From NCBI GenBank assembly GCA_903900845.1, contig CAIUOU010000057.1, forward strand, positions 1 to 62,583: DNA of 62,583 nt. Reading direction: 5' to 3'. The position numbers and the translations under genes were made by a program. Numbering within the stretch: position 1 is the stretch's first letter; every line of letters begins with the position of its first letter. Positions 1 through 8,578 of this stretch are shown here, piece after piece. The notes beneath the pieces were generated by a model. The model saw only the letters and a list, made by a program, of their open reading frames with translations, made no database searches and had not been told where the DNA came from. The stretch comes from an uncultured Opitutia bacterium. Its GTDB lineage: Bacteria > Verrucomicrobiota > Verrucomicrobiia > Opitutales > Opitutaceae.

Positions 1-827
1 GCCGCGGGGGCACCACTCTCCTCCAGCACGGCGACGCGGAACACATTGGGAAACTCCCCGAGGTCGAGCGTGCCCGCGCCCAGGCCTTGGGCGCGCACCA
101 CGCCGGCCGGCCAGCCGTCGCGGAATTCCGGCGCGAGGGATTTCAGGATCGCAATGCCGGTGGGCGTGGAGAGCTCGATATTCTCGCGGGTGATCCCGGG
201 CGGTACCGGCGCGACCAGCATGCCTTCGAGGAGCCGTGCACTCGCCGGCGGCGGCACCGGATGCCGGCCATGCTGCATCCGCACGAACCCGCGCCCCGGA
301 CGGATCGGCGTCGCGATCACCCGGTCGGCGCGAACCTTGTCGAGGCACCACGCCGCCAGCACCACGTCGACCACCGAGTCGGCGAGGCCGATCTCATGGA
401 ACGCCACGTCGGCCGCGGCCATACCGTGCGCGGCGGCCTCGGCCTCGGCGATGAGACGGAAAATTTCCCGGGCCCGGGCCCGGACTCCGTCGGGCAAATC
501 CGCTTTCGCGAGCCTCCGATCGATGTCGGCGTGCCGGGTGTGGTGATGTTGGGCCGGAGCGTCGACGACGAGATGCGTCTCCTGTTCAGCCGGATCCAGC
601 GGCGTTACGGACTCCACAGCGGCGGAGGGGTCGACGACCCGCAGGTGCGTGGCCCGCATCTGCGCCCGCGTCACGGGGTTGATCTCGACGCGCACGGCCG
701 GCCAGCCCAGCCGCGCGGGCACGGCGGCAAGCTCCGCGGCGGTGACCAGCCCGGCGTCGACGAACGCCGCGGCGAACATGTCCCCCGCCACGCCTGAAAC
801 GCTTTCGAGGAACAGGATCCGGCTCAT
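1..827 (-). CDS. larC: LarC, nickel-pincer cofactor (nickel insertion) protein, C-terminus cut by window edge
   Basis: LarC inserts nickel into the pyridinium-dithiocarboxylate nucleotide to form the nickel-pincer cofactor of LarA-type racemases. The translation opens with the family N-terminus ILFLESVSGVAGDMF (residues 4-18). It continues with a His cluster (QHHH) and a VAFHEIGLADSVVDVV block, as in known LarC proteins. The ATG at 827 overlaps the larB stop as ATGA, so the two are translationally coupled. The gene runs off the left window edge after about 275 residues; family members are usually about 400 residues. larA is not in the window and could lie beyond the edge. Confidence 0.93.
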   Translation of the reverse strand, partial: MSRILFLESVSGVAGDMFAAAFVDAGLVTAAELAAVPARLGWPAVRVEINPVTRAQMRATHLRVVDPSAAVESVTPLDPAEQETHLVVDAPAQHHHTRHADIDRRLAKADLPDGVRARAREIFRLIAEAEAAAHGMAAADVAFHEIGLADSVVDVVLAAWCLDKVRADRVIATPIRPGRGFVRMQHGRHPVPPPASARLLEGMLVAPVPPGITRENIELSTPTGIAILKSLAPEFRDGWPAGVVRAQGLGAGTLDLGEFPNVFRVAVLEESGAPA

Positions 828-1612
828 CGCGGGGCGGCCGCGGCCTCACGCACCGCCCGCACCACTTGGCAGGCGGCGAAGCCAGCGGAGAAACCGTTGT
901 CGATGTTGGTGACCGTCACACCCGGCGCGCAGCAATTGAGCATGGCCAGCAGCGCACTCAGCCCGCCGAAGTTGGCTCCATAGCCGACGCTCGTGGGCAC
1001 GGCGAACACCGGCCGGCCGAGGAGACCGGCGACCACGCTCGGCAACGCGCCCTCCATGCCAGCGACGACAACCAAGGCCGTCGCCGCCTGCAGCGTGTCG
1101 GCCCGCGCGAGGAGCCGGTGGATGCCCGCGACGCCGATGTCGTAGACCGTGACGTGCGGGATCGCCATCGCGACGCACACCTCGGCGGCCTCCTCGGCGA
1201 CCGGCAGGTCGCTCGTGCCCGCGGCGGCGATGACGACATGCGGCTCGCCGGGACGTGGCGCGGCAGGCGCGGGAGCGTGGAGCGTGATGGTGCGGGCGGG
1301 CGCGTTCACCCGCGCGGCAGGAAACCTCGCCGCGACCTCCGCGGATTTCTCGGGCTGAAGTCGCGTGATAAGGACGGGAGCGCCGGACTGGCCGGCCTCG
1401 GACGCGATCGCGATGACCTGCGCGGCGGTCTTGCCCTCGCCGAAGATCACCTCACCCAGCCCCTGACGAAGACGCCGGTGGTGGTCGACCTGCGCGAAAG
1501 CGAGATCGGTCGTGCGAAATGGCCCGCTGCGCAGGTGCTGCAACGCCTCGTCGGTGGAGCGCCGGCCGGTGCGGACGTGATCCAGAAGTTCGCGGAGTTC
1601 CGATTCGCTCAT
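824..1612 (-). CDS. larB: LarB, pyridinium-3,5-biscarboxylate mononucleotide synthase
   Basis: LarB carboxylates and hydrolyses nicotinate adenine dinucleotide, the first step of nickel-pincer cofactor synthesis. The 262-residue product has an N-terminal helical part and a C-terminal AIR-carboxylase (PurE)-like domain with GTSDLPVAEEA, VVVAGMEGALPSVVAGL and GYGANFGG. The reading frame stays open further upstream. The start MSESELRELL at 1612 is preferred because it overlaps the larE stop as ATGA and gives the usual family length. It is the middle gene of the overlapping larE-larB-larC unit. Confidence 0.93.
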   Translation of the reverse strand: MSESELRELLDHVRTGRRSTDEALQHLRSGPFRTTDLAFAQVDHHRRLRQGLGEVIFGEGKTAAQVIAIASEAGQSGAPVLITRLQPEKSAEVAARFPAARVNAPARTITLHAPAPAAPRPGEPHVVIAAAGTSDLPVAEEAAEVCVAMAIPHVTVYDIGVAGIHRLLARADTLQAATALVVVAGMEGALPSVVAGLLGRPVFAVPTSVGYGANFGGLSALLAMLNCCAPGVTVTNIDNGFSAGFAACQVVRAVREAAAAPR

Positions 1613-2466
1613 GGAGTTTTCGGCCGGCTCGTGCCTCCGCCCGTACGGTAACCAGCAAGGTCCAGCGTCACCCACGCGTAGCCGCGGGCGCGCGCCGCCT
1701 CCTGCAACGCGTCGCGCACCGCCAGCATGGCCGGCATCTCGGCCGGGTCGGCCTCGACCCGCAGCCACCGCGCGCCGCCATGCTCGTGCAGGCGCACCCG
1801 GAAGACGCGCAAGCCCGCGCCGCGCAGCATTTCCTCGAGATCCTCGACATCGCGCAGTTTCGCGGGCGTGACGGCCACGCCCGTCATGAGCCGCGAGCTC
1901 AGGCAAGGGCTGGCCGGCTTGTCGGCCAAAGGCAGGCCGGCGGCACGCATCAATTGGCGGATGTCGTCCTTGGTGAGACCGGCCTCGTCGAGCGGCGCGA
2001 TGATCTCGTTTTCCTTCGCGGCGCGATGGCCGGGCCGGAAGTCGCCGCGGTCGGAAGCGTTGTAGCCGTACGCGATGGCCCCGTAACCGAGGCGCGCCGC
2101 AAGGTCGTGACTGAGACGGAAAAGCTCGGTCTTGCAGTGGTAGCAGCGATCGAGGTCGTTGCGGAGGTAGGCGGGGTTGGCGAACTCAGCCGTTTCCTCC
2201 CAGCGGTGCTCGGCCCCGACCAACGCGGCGAACCGGGCGGCATCCTCGCGTTCGGCGCGGGCTAGACTCGCGCTCACGGCGGTGACGGCGAGAAGCCGGC
2301 CGCCCGAGGCACGCCGCTCCTGCTCGGCCGCCCAGAGAAGAAAGGCGCTATCGACCCCGCCGGAGTAGGCGACGATCAAGCCCTGCGGCAACCGGGCGCG
2401 CAGCGCGGAGCGCAGGGCCTGGTGCTTCGACTCGAGCGTCGCGGAGGGCGCGGCGGAGGTCAGCAT
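1609..2466 (-). CDS. larE: LarE, ATP-dependent sulfur transferase for nickel-pincer cofactor
   Basis: LarE adenylates the LarB product and transfers sulfur to it. The 285-residue protein has the PP-loop SGGVDS at residues 35-40. It carries a CxxC pair (C108 and C111, in DRCYHCK) plus C188 in the ASPCLSSR motif. Three cysteines fit the iron-sulfur-dependent LarE type better than the sacrificial single-cysteine Lactobacillus type; this is an inference from residues only. It is the first gene of the lar unit, and its stop overlaps the larB start. Confidence 0.93.
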   Translation of the reverse strand: MLTSAAPSATLESKHQALRSALRARLPQGLIVAYSGGVDSAFLLWAAEQERRASGGRLLAVTAVSASLARAEREDAARFAALVGAEHRWEETAEFANPAYLRNDLDRCYHCKTELFRLSHDLAARLGYGAIAYGYNASDRGDFRPGHRAAKENEIIAPLDEAGLTKDDIRQLMRAAGLPLADKPASPCLSSRLMTGVAVTPAKLRDVEDLEEMLRGAGLRVFRVRLHEHGGARWLRVEADPAEMPAMLAVRDALQEAARARGYAWVTLDLAGYRTGGGTSRPKTP

Positions 2467-2518
2467 GGGTTACGCGGACCGTGGAACGGCCCCGCGGTCG
2501 AGTCAACCGGCAGCCGGC

Positions 2519-3550
2519 TCAAACCGGACGCGGCAGGATGCCGATCCCCGGTCGGTCAGGCAGCGTGATACGACCATCCACCACGGTCATGCCCTCGAAG
2601 CAGTCGTTGGCGATGAGGAGCGCGCCGTCGAGGTCGGCCCAGTCGACGAGCGGCGAGAGTTGGGCGGCGGCGGAGACGGCGCACGAAGTCTCGGTCATAC
2701 AGCCCAGCATGACCTTCAGCCCGAGCGAGCGGGCGACGATGATCATGCGGTGAGCCTCACGAAGGCCGGTGCACTTCATGAGCTTGATGTTGATGCCGTC
2801 GTAGACCCCGCGGAGCGCGGGCACGTCCACAAGACGCTGCACGCTCTCGTCGGCGATGAGCGGCAGCGGACTCCGCGCGCGGAGCCACGCGGCGTCGTCG
2901 AGGCTCTCCTTGGGCACCGGCTGCTCGACGAAGAGCACATTGCGGCCGGCCAGCCACTCGATCATGCGCAAGGCGCGCTCGCGGTCGGCCCAACCTTGGT
3001 TGGCGTCGACGGTGATCGGGACGCTGGAGACGGAGCGGATGGCCTCGATCATGGCACGGTCGGCGGTGTCGTCGCGGCCGAGCTTCACCTTGATGATGCG
3101 GTAGGGGGACGCCTCGCGGGTGCGCTCGCGGACCACGTCCGGGGCATCGATGCCGATGGTGAAGGACGTGACCGGAGCCTTGGCAGGATCGACGCCGAGG
3201 AGACGGTAGAGCGGCAGCTCGAGACGGCGGCCGATCCAGTCGTGCAGGGCGATATCGACGGCGGCCTTGGCGGCGGCGTGGCCCGGGGCAAGGGCGTCGA
3301 TCGCGGGCAGGATCTCCTCGCGGTGGAACGGATCGCGGGCCTCGGCGAGGACGGCCGCGGCGCGGTCGAGAAAGGCCGCCGCGCCGGCTGGCGTTTCCCC
3401 GAGGTACGGCGGCATGGAGGCCTCGCCAAAACCCGTGATGCCATCGTGCTCGAGTTCAACGAGCGTGGCGGGTGTCGACGTGCGGGTGTTGCTGGCGATG
3501 CCGAAGGCGTGCCGCAGCCGCAACGTGTAGGGCCGGTGGCGGAGAATCAT
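2519..3550 (-). CDS. Dipeptide epimerase (enolase superfamily, L-Ala-D/L-Glu epimerase-like)
   Basis: Members of this branch of the enolase superfamily epimerise dipeptides such as L-Ala-D-Glu during murein recycling. The 343-residue product begins MILRHRPYTLRLRHAFGIA. It carries the KVK catalytic lysine motif (IIKVKLG), the metal-ligand series TVDANQGW, FVEQPV and IADES, and the second catalytic lysine in INIKLMK. Substrate specificity cannot be read from the sequence. An upstream in-frame extension to 4105 is rejected because it runs antisense through the kinase gene. It sits 52 bp downstream of larE on the same strand. Confidence 0.88.
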   Translation of the reverse strand: MILRHRPYTLRLRHAFGIASNTRTSTPATLVELEHDGITGFGEASMPPYLGETPAGAAAFLDRAAAVLAEARDPFHREEILPAIDALAPGHAAAKAAVDIALHDWIGRRLELPLYRLLGVDPAKAPVTSFTIGIDAPDVVRERTREASPYRIIKVKLGRDDTADRAMIEAIRSVSSVPITVDANQGWADRERALRMIEWLAGRNVLFVEQPVPKESLDDAAWLRARSPLPLIADESVQRLVDVPALRGVYDGINIKLMKCTGLREAHRMIIVARSLGLKVMLGCMTETSCAVSAAAQLSPLVDWADLDGALLIANDCFEGMTVVDGRITLPDRPGIGILPRPV

Positions 3551-3634
3551 CGCTTTGGGCAAAACAGAGTGCGCGCCGCTTGGCGAACCCGCTTGCACGC
3601 CGGATCCGGCGTCAGCAGGTTCCCTCCACCCCGA

Positions 3635-4741
3635 ATGAGCCACGCCGCGGAAACGAACCGCGCCCCGACAGGCACGGTTTCCTGGTTGCCCTCCGACTGC
3701 GGCGAGCGCCGCAGTTACGCGGCCGGCGAGCTGCTTTTTTCCGAGGGGGACTCCGCGGACGGGATGTTCATCGTGGATTCCGGCCGGGTGGAGATTTTCG
3801 TTCCCGACCACGGCGAGGAGCGAAGGGTCCTCGCGGAGCTGGGGCCGAACGACACCGTCGGCGAGATGGCCGTTCTGGACGACCTGCCGCGCTCGGCCTC
3901 TGCCCGGGCGGCGGTCGACACCCAAGTCCGGCTGCTGAGCCGGACGGCGCTGCTGGAGCTCCTCGAACGCCGGCCCGCCATCGCGCTGGGGTTCATCCGC
4001 GAGTTCATCCACCGCATGCGGGCGATCAACCGGCGGTATTTCGATGAGATCGTGCAGGCGGAGCGGCTGGCCACCGTGGGGCGCTTCACGCGGACGATCG
4101 TGCACGACTTCAAGAATCCGCTGGCGACGATTCGCTGGACGTCCGAGCTCGCCTCAGGGGAAGAGACTCCGGCGGAAGCGCGTCGGGCGGGTCACGATCG
4201 CATCCTGCGGCAGGTCGATCGCATGCAGACGATGCTGCACGAGCTCATCGAGTTCACGCGACCGGGCGGGCAGAACCCCGTGCTGCAACCGGCCGATCTC
4301 ACGCCTTTCCTCCGCGCGTTCGCCGAGGAGGCCGGGGCCGATCTCGCGGCGCGCAACGTGCGCATCGAGCTGGAGTCTTTCCCGGGCCCGGCACCGGTGC
4401 GGATGGATCCGCCGCGGCTTTCCCGCCTGCTTCACAACCTCTGCAACAACGCGGTCGACGCGATGCCCCGCGGCGGTCGGATCATGCTGCGGCTGCGGCT
4501 CCAGCCGGGCTCGGCGGAACTGGAGCTGGAAGACACCGGCCCCGGAATTCCGGCGGCGGTGGCCGACCGTCTGTTCACGCCGTTCGCCACCCACGGCAAG
4601 GCCGGCGGCACCGGCCTCGGTCTCTCGATCTGCCGGCGCATCGCGGAGGACCACGGTGGTTCCATCGCGGTCGCACCCGGAGAAACCGGCAGAGGGGCAC
4701 GCTTCGTGCTCTTACTTCCAATTACTCTCGCCGGCGGCTAA
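3635..4741 (+). CDS. Cyclic-nucleotide-binding-domain sensor histidine kinase
   Basis: The 368-residue protein is soluble, with no membrane segment visible. A cNMP-binding-type domain (about residues 20-125, with GELLFSEGDSADGMFIVDSG and VGEMAVLDDLPRSAS) precedes a HisKA region. The phosphoacceptor is H157 in HDFKNPLA. An ATPase domain follows with an N box (NLCNNAVDAM), DTGPGIP and GTGLGL. No response regulator is adjacent. The start ATG at 3635 is chosen because the longer frame overlaps the divergent epimerase antisense. The gene lies 36 bp upstream of the TonB receptor gene on the same strand. Confidence 0.9.
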   Translation: MSHAAETNRAPTGTVSWLPSDCGERRSYAAGELLFSEGDSADGMFIVDSGRVEIFVPDHGEERRVLAELGPNDTVGEMAVLDDLPRSASARAAVDTQVRLLSRTALLELLERRPAIALGFIREFIHRMRAINRRYFDEIVQAERLATVGRFTRTIVHDFKNPLATIRWTSELASGEETPAEARRAGHDRILRQVDRMQTMLHELIEFTRPGGQNPVLQPADLTPFLRAFAEEAGADLAARNVRIELESFPGPAPVRMDPPRLSRLLHNLCNNAVDAMPRGGRIMLRLRLQPGSAELELEDTGPGIPAAVADRLFTPFATHGKAGGTGLGLSICRRIAEDHGGSIAVAPGETGRGARFVLLLPITLAGG

Positions 4742-4777
4742 CACCGCGGGCAGAGCTACCCAACTCTATCCTACACC

Positions 4778-7700
4778 ATGAAAAGTCCATACCCCCGCCG
4801 CGGTCTACGACCGTTGCTTATCGCACTGCTATTCGCCCCGTCGCTCCTATTGGCGCAAGCGACCGGCATTATCACCGGCCAGGTGAGCAATCAGGCCACC
4901 AAATCCTACCTTGAAGGCGCCACGGTGGAACTGGACGGCACCGGCCGCTCCACCACCACCGACCGCGAGGGCCGTTTCGAGTTCCGGGACGTGCCGCCCG
5001 GTCCGGCCACAGTCGTGGTCGCGTTCGCCGGTCTCGACACCTCGCGCACCACCGTGACGGCCGCCTCCGGCCGCCGGGTCGTGCAGGACGTCGAGCTGAC
5101 CTCCGGCATCTACCGCATGGACAAGTTCACCGTCGCCGGAGAGCGCGAGGGCACCGCCAAGGCGGAAACCCTCCAGCGCCTCGCCCCGAACGTGAAGAAC
5201 GTCGTTTCGTCCGACACCTTCGGTAACATCGCCGACGGCAACATCGGCGACATGCTCCAGCACGTCGTCGGCATCACCGCCGACTACAACGGCCCCGACG
5301 TGCGCCAGATCAGCATCCGCGGCGTGGGCTCGGCGCTGAGCTCCGTGACAATGGACGGCTCGCAAGTCGCCAGCGCGCAGTCAGCCGGGACCGGCCGCCA
5401 GTTCGAGTTCGAGACAGCCTCGCTGGGCAACATCGAGTCGATCGAGGTGACGAAGGCGCCGACGCCCGACATGGACGGAGCCTCGATCGGCGGCAGCGTG
5501 AACCTTGTCACCAAGAGCCCGTTCGACAGCAAGGCAGGCCGGGTCTTCACCTACACCGTCGGTCTCGCCTCGCAGCCCACCTACGCGGGCCCGGTTGAAG
5601 CCAAGTGGAAGCAGCCGATCCGGGGCCTCGGGCCCTCGATGAACTTCAATTACTCGGATGTCTTCGGCGAGAAGCGCAACTGGGGCATAGCGCTGACGGG
5701 CACGTTGCACAGCCAGCCCGCCGGCGGCGCGTTGATCGCGAGCAGCTACGAGCGTCGCAACGACGCCGGCCCCGCGTTCGCCAACAGCATCAGCCGCTAC
5801 ATCGTCAACGGCGCCACCCGCTCGCGCCTGGCGACCGGCGCCAAGATCATGTACAAGTGGAGCGAGGAGACGACGATCTCGTTCAACAACGTCTACAACT
5901 TCTTCCACGAGAACAACGACACCCGCTTCCACACGCTCAACTCCGCGGTCGGCACCGGGGCCAACCTGCCCAGCCTCATCGCGACGGTGGACGCCGCCGG
6001 ACGCCGCACCGGCGGGGGCTTCGTGAAGCCGGGCTACACCGAGACGCTCACCCAGATCTTCGCCAACAGCGTCGAGCCCGCCACCCCGGGACCCGGCGCC
6101 CGCGACGTGGCCTACTACACGTCCCGTTGGACCAACCAGGGCGGCACCGCCAACCTCAACGTGGCCTCCAACGACAAGTCGGGCCGCACCTTCGTGTTCT
6201 CCCCGAGCGTCCGCCACCGCTTCCCGGGCCTGCACATCGACTATAGCCTCTCCTACTCCAACTCGGCCACGTACTACGACGTGATGCACGAGGAGGACAA
6301 GTACTCGGCCCGGCCGACTGGAACGGTCTTCCTCGAGATCCCCAACCTGGGTTTCGCGATCGACCGCAGTCAGGACGCGAAGGTGCCGACCGTGCGCCAG
6401 ACCGAAGGGCCCGACTGGCAGAATTTCGCGAACTACAGCCGTCTGCGCATCGACCAGAACGACCAGCGCGGCTACGACAAGGTTTACGCCGCCAAGTTCG
6501 ACCTCCGGAAGGACGTCAACTACCGCTTGCCCTTCTACTACAAGACCGGCTTCACCGCGCAGCGCCAGACCCGCCACCTCTGGACCAATCCGCGCCGCTC
6601 CTTCTACACCGGCCCCGACGGCATCCTGAACACCGCCGACGACAACCAGGGCATCTCGATCTTCAACGCCTTCCCGAAGGACCTTACCTGGGACGAGAAG
6701 GAATACTACCTGAACCGCGGCGGCGTGCCGCCGTGGGTCGATCCCTACAAGGTCGCCGCCCACCGCCGCGACAATCCCCGCCTGTGGAAGGATGACGTCG
6801 AGATCACCTCACGGCAGCGCCTCACCTCCGACCAGAAGATCCAGGAGGACGTCCGCGCCGCCTACTTCCTCGTCAACGGCCGCCTCACGCGGCGTCTCTC
6901 GCTGCTGACCGGCGTGCGCCTCGAGGACACGAAGGTGCAGGGCGAAGGGCCGCTCAACTACGTGTCCCCGCAGGAGCAGGCGCGCCGTGTGGCCTGGACC
7001 GGGCCGATCACCGACGTCGAGCAGATCCGCCGCAATGTCGCCCAGTACAGCGGGCGCTCCTCCAACCGCGGCGCGTACCGCTTCTACCTTCCGGGAGTGC
7101 ACCTGAAGTACCAAGCCGCTTCCGGCTGGGTCAACCGGCTGAGCTGGTCCACCGGGGTCGGTCGCCCGCCCTTCGGCAACATCATCCCCAACACGACCGT
7201 CAATGACTCGGCGCAGTCGATCACGGTCACAAACCCCAACCTGAAGCCGCAGTACGCCCGCAACATGGACTTCAGCTCCGAGTACTACTTCACGCCCCAA
7301 GGCATGATCTCGTTCGGAGCCTTCCATAAAAAGATCAACGACTACATCCAGGGCGACAGCAGCCAGTTTGTCGCGGCGGGCCAGAACAACGGCTACGACG
7401 GACAGTACGCCGGTTACCGCATCAACACGACGGCGAACAGCGGCTGGGCGCAGATCCGCGGCGTGGAATTCAACTACCAGCAGCAGCTGACGTTCCTGCC
7501 CGGTTGGGCGAAGGGACTCGGTGTCTACAGCAACCTCACGAAGCTGTGGACGAAGGGTAACAACTCCGCGTTCGTCACCGGCCCGGGCAGCAGCGCCGGC
7601 GGCACCCTCGCCGGCTTCCTCGACGTCACCGGCAACCTCGGCCTGAGCTTCCGCGGCTACGGCTTCGACCTGCGTCTCCAGGCCGTCTACCGCGGCGAGT

Positions 7701-7930
7701 ACCTGATCTCCAACTCGACCACCCCGGCGCTGGTCACCTGGCAGTTGCCGAAGACCTCCTGGACTTGGAAGTCGCGCTACGCGTTCACCCGCACGGTGAG
7801 CGGCTTCTTCGACATCGAGAACTTCACGTCCACGCTGCTCGACAACCGTTACGCCGCCTACAAGGACCGCCCGAGCTACTGGCGCACGTTCCACAGCAAG
7901 GTGGTTTTCGGCGTGACCGGCCGGCTCTGA
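4778..7930 (+). CDS. TonB-dependent receptor with carboxypeptidase-regulatory-like domain
   Basis: This is a 1050-residue outer-membrane transporter. It has a signal peptide (about 1-28), a carboxypeptidase-regulatory-like beta-sandwich (about 29-115, starting ITGQVSNQATKSYLEGATVEL), a plug domain (about 130-245, with RQISIRGVGSALSSVTMDG) and a long beta-barrel. The C-terminus VVFGVTGRL fits barrel insertion. Such receptors import glycans or their fragments in Verrucomicrobiota and Bacteroidota; the substrate is unknown. A strong intrinsic terminator follows the stop codon. Confidence 0.93.
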   Translation: MKSPYPRRGLRPLLIALLFAPSLLLAQATGIITGQVSNQATKSYLEGATVELDGTGRSTTTDREGRFEFRDVPPGPATVVVAFAGLDTSRTTVTAASGRRVVQDVELTSGIYRMDKFTVAGEREGTAKAETLQRLAPNVKNVVSSDTFGNIADGNIGDMLQHVVGITADYNGPDVRQISIRGVGSALSSVTMDGSQVASAQSAGTGRQFEFETASLGNIESIEVTKAPTPDMDGASIGGSVNLVTKSPFDSKAGRVFTYTVGLASQPTYAGPVEAKWKQPIRGLGPSMNFNYSDVFGEKRNWGIALTGTLHSQPAGGALIASSYERRNDAGPAFANSISRYIVNGATRSRLATGAKIMYKWSEETTISFNNVYNFFHENNDTRFHTLNSAVGTGANLPSLIATVDAAGRRTGGGFVKPGYTETLTQIFANSVEPATPGPGARDVAYYTSRWTNQGGTANLNVASNDKSGRTFVFSPSVRHRFPGLHIDYSLSYSNSATYYDVMHEEDKYSARPTGTVFLEIPNLGFAIDRSQDAKVPTVRQTEGPDWQNFANYSRLRIDQNDQRGYDKVYAAKFDLRKDVNYRLPFYYKTGFTAQRQTRHLWTNPRRSFYTGPDGILNTADDNQGISIFNAFPKDLTWDEKEYYLNRGGVPPWVDPYKVAAHRRDNPRLWKDDVEITSRQRLTSDQKIQEDVRAAYFLVNGRLTRRLSLLTGVRLEDTKVQGEGPLNYVSPQEQARRVAWTGPITDVEQIRRNVAQYSGRSSNRGAYRFYLPGVHLKYQAASGWVNRLSWSTGVGRPPFGNIIPNTTVNDSAQSITVTNPNLKPQYARNMDFSSEYYFTPQGMISFGAFHKKINDYIQGDSSQFVAAGQNNGYDGQYAGYRINTTANSGWAQIRGVEFNYQQQLTFLPGWAKGLGVYSNLTKLWTKGNNSAFVTGPGSSAGGTLAGFLDVTGNLGLSFRGYGFDLRLQAVYRGEYLISNSTTPALVTWQLPKTSWTWKSRYAFTRTVSGFFDIENFTSTLLDNRYAAYKDRPSYWRTFHSKVVFGVTGRL

Positions 7931-7963
7931 TCCCGGCGGTCACCCGACCGCGATTATCTCACC

Positions 7964-7996
7964 CACCCGCCCCCGCAACGGGGCGGGTGTTTTTTT
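7964..7996 (+). terminator. Rho-independent terminator after the first TonB receptor
   Basis: A perfect 10-bp stem (CACCCGCCCC with GGGGCGGGTG), loop CGCAAC, is followed by seven T residues. It starts 33 bp after the receptor stop codon. Confidence 0.9.
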
Positions 7997-8578
7997 GCCC
8001 ACGGACGGAAGGCAAGACCGGGAAGACGTTGGAGACTTGGGAAACTGGGGAGACTTAGGAAAAGAGGCGTCTTTCTCTACCTCCTGTTCCAAACCAGGCA
8101 AACAGGAGCAAACTGAGGTAACGGAGCGAAAGCTCGGGCTATTCGTGGGCCTTGGTGTCCATTCGTGGTTCTCGCCGGCTCGGTATTTTGGGATCCGGTT
8201 TTCAACAGGAAGGCCGGGGAGATCGGGGAGAGTTCGACGGCTTCTTACTCCGTGCCATCGGCGAAATCCGCGGTTCAAGTTCGCTACTTTCGGAACAACC
8301 TTTGGCCGTCACGCAAGCGGCAGGGTCCGCGGCGGGCTCGCCCGCCGTAGGCTCGGCGCAGGCGGGCGGCCGTGGCGACATCGCACGTCCACCCCATTTG
8401 AAGCGGCGTCAGGAGCTCGGTACGCCTCTTCCCGTGTTCCTGATTTCCACCTTCCCGCCGGCACGATCCCTTCACGCCCGATATATGACCGCCCTTCTTC
8501 CGGCCGGGTGCGCGGTGAACGGCTTCACCGGGAGTCCGGTTGCCTTCGCCGCGGCGGCTTACTCGACTGGGAGACGCC
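7997..8578. other. Intergenic repeat mosaic, no convincing gene
   Basis: About 580 bp without a credible gene. It contains stretches that recur in other gaps of this window: a CCTCCTGTT/AACAGGAG inverted pair near 8084-8110, a GCGAAATCCGCGG module near 8261-8275, a GC-rich palindrome at 8326-8350, and a CTTCCCGTGTTCCTGATTT block near 8427-8445 that recurs near 18170. The short open frames here are in repeat sequence and show no domain. Confidence 0.7.
8326..8350. repeat. Degenerate REP-like palindrome
   Basis: TCCGC is followed by GGCGGGC-TC-GCCCGCC and then GTAG. It is related in flanking sequence to the hairpins at 18098 and 53262, but the palindrome has diverged. Confidence 0.5.

Noticed and set aside
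2465-3634. In-frame extension upstream of the cNMP histidine kinase
   Set aside because: It runs antisense through the whole dipeptide epimerase gene, with charged, low-complexity composition typical of a shadow frame in high-G+C DNA. The family-like start is at 3635.
5381-6763. 460-residue open frame opposite the first TonB receptor
   Set aside because: Composition is Val/Gly/Arg-rich without any domain; it mirrors the receptor's codon pattern.
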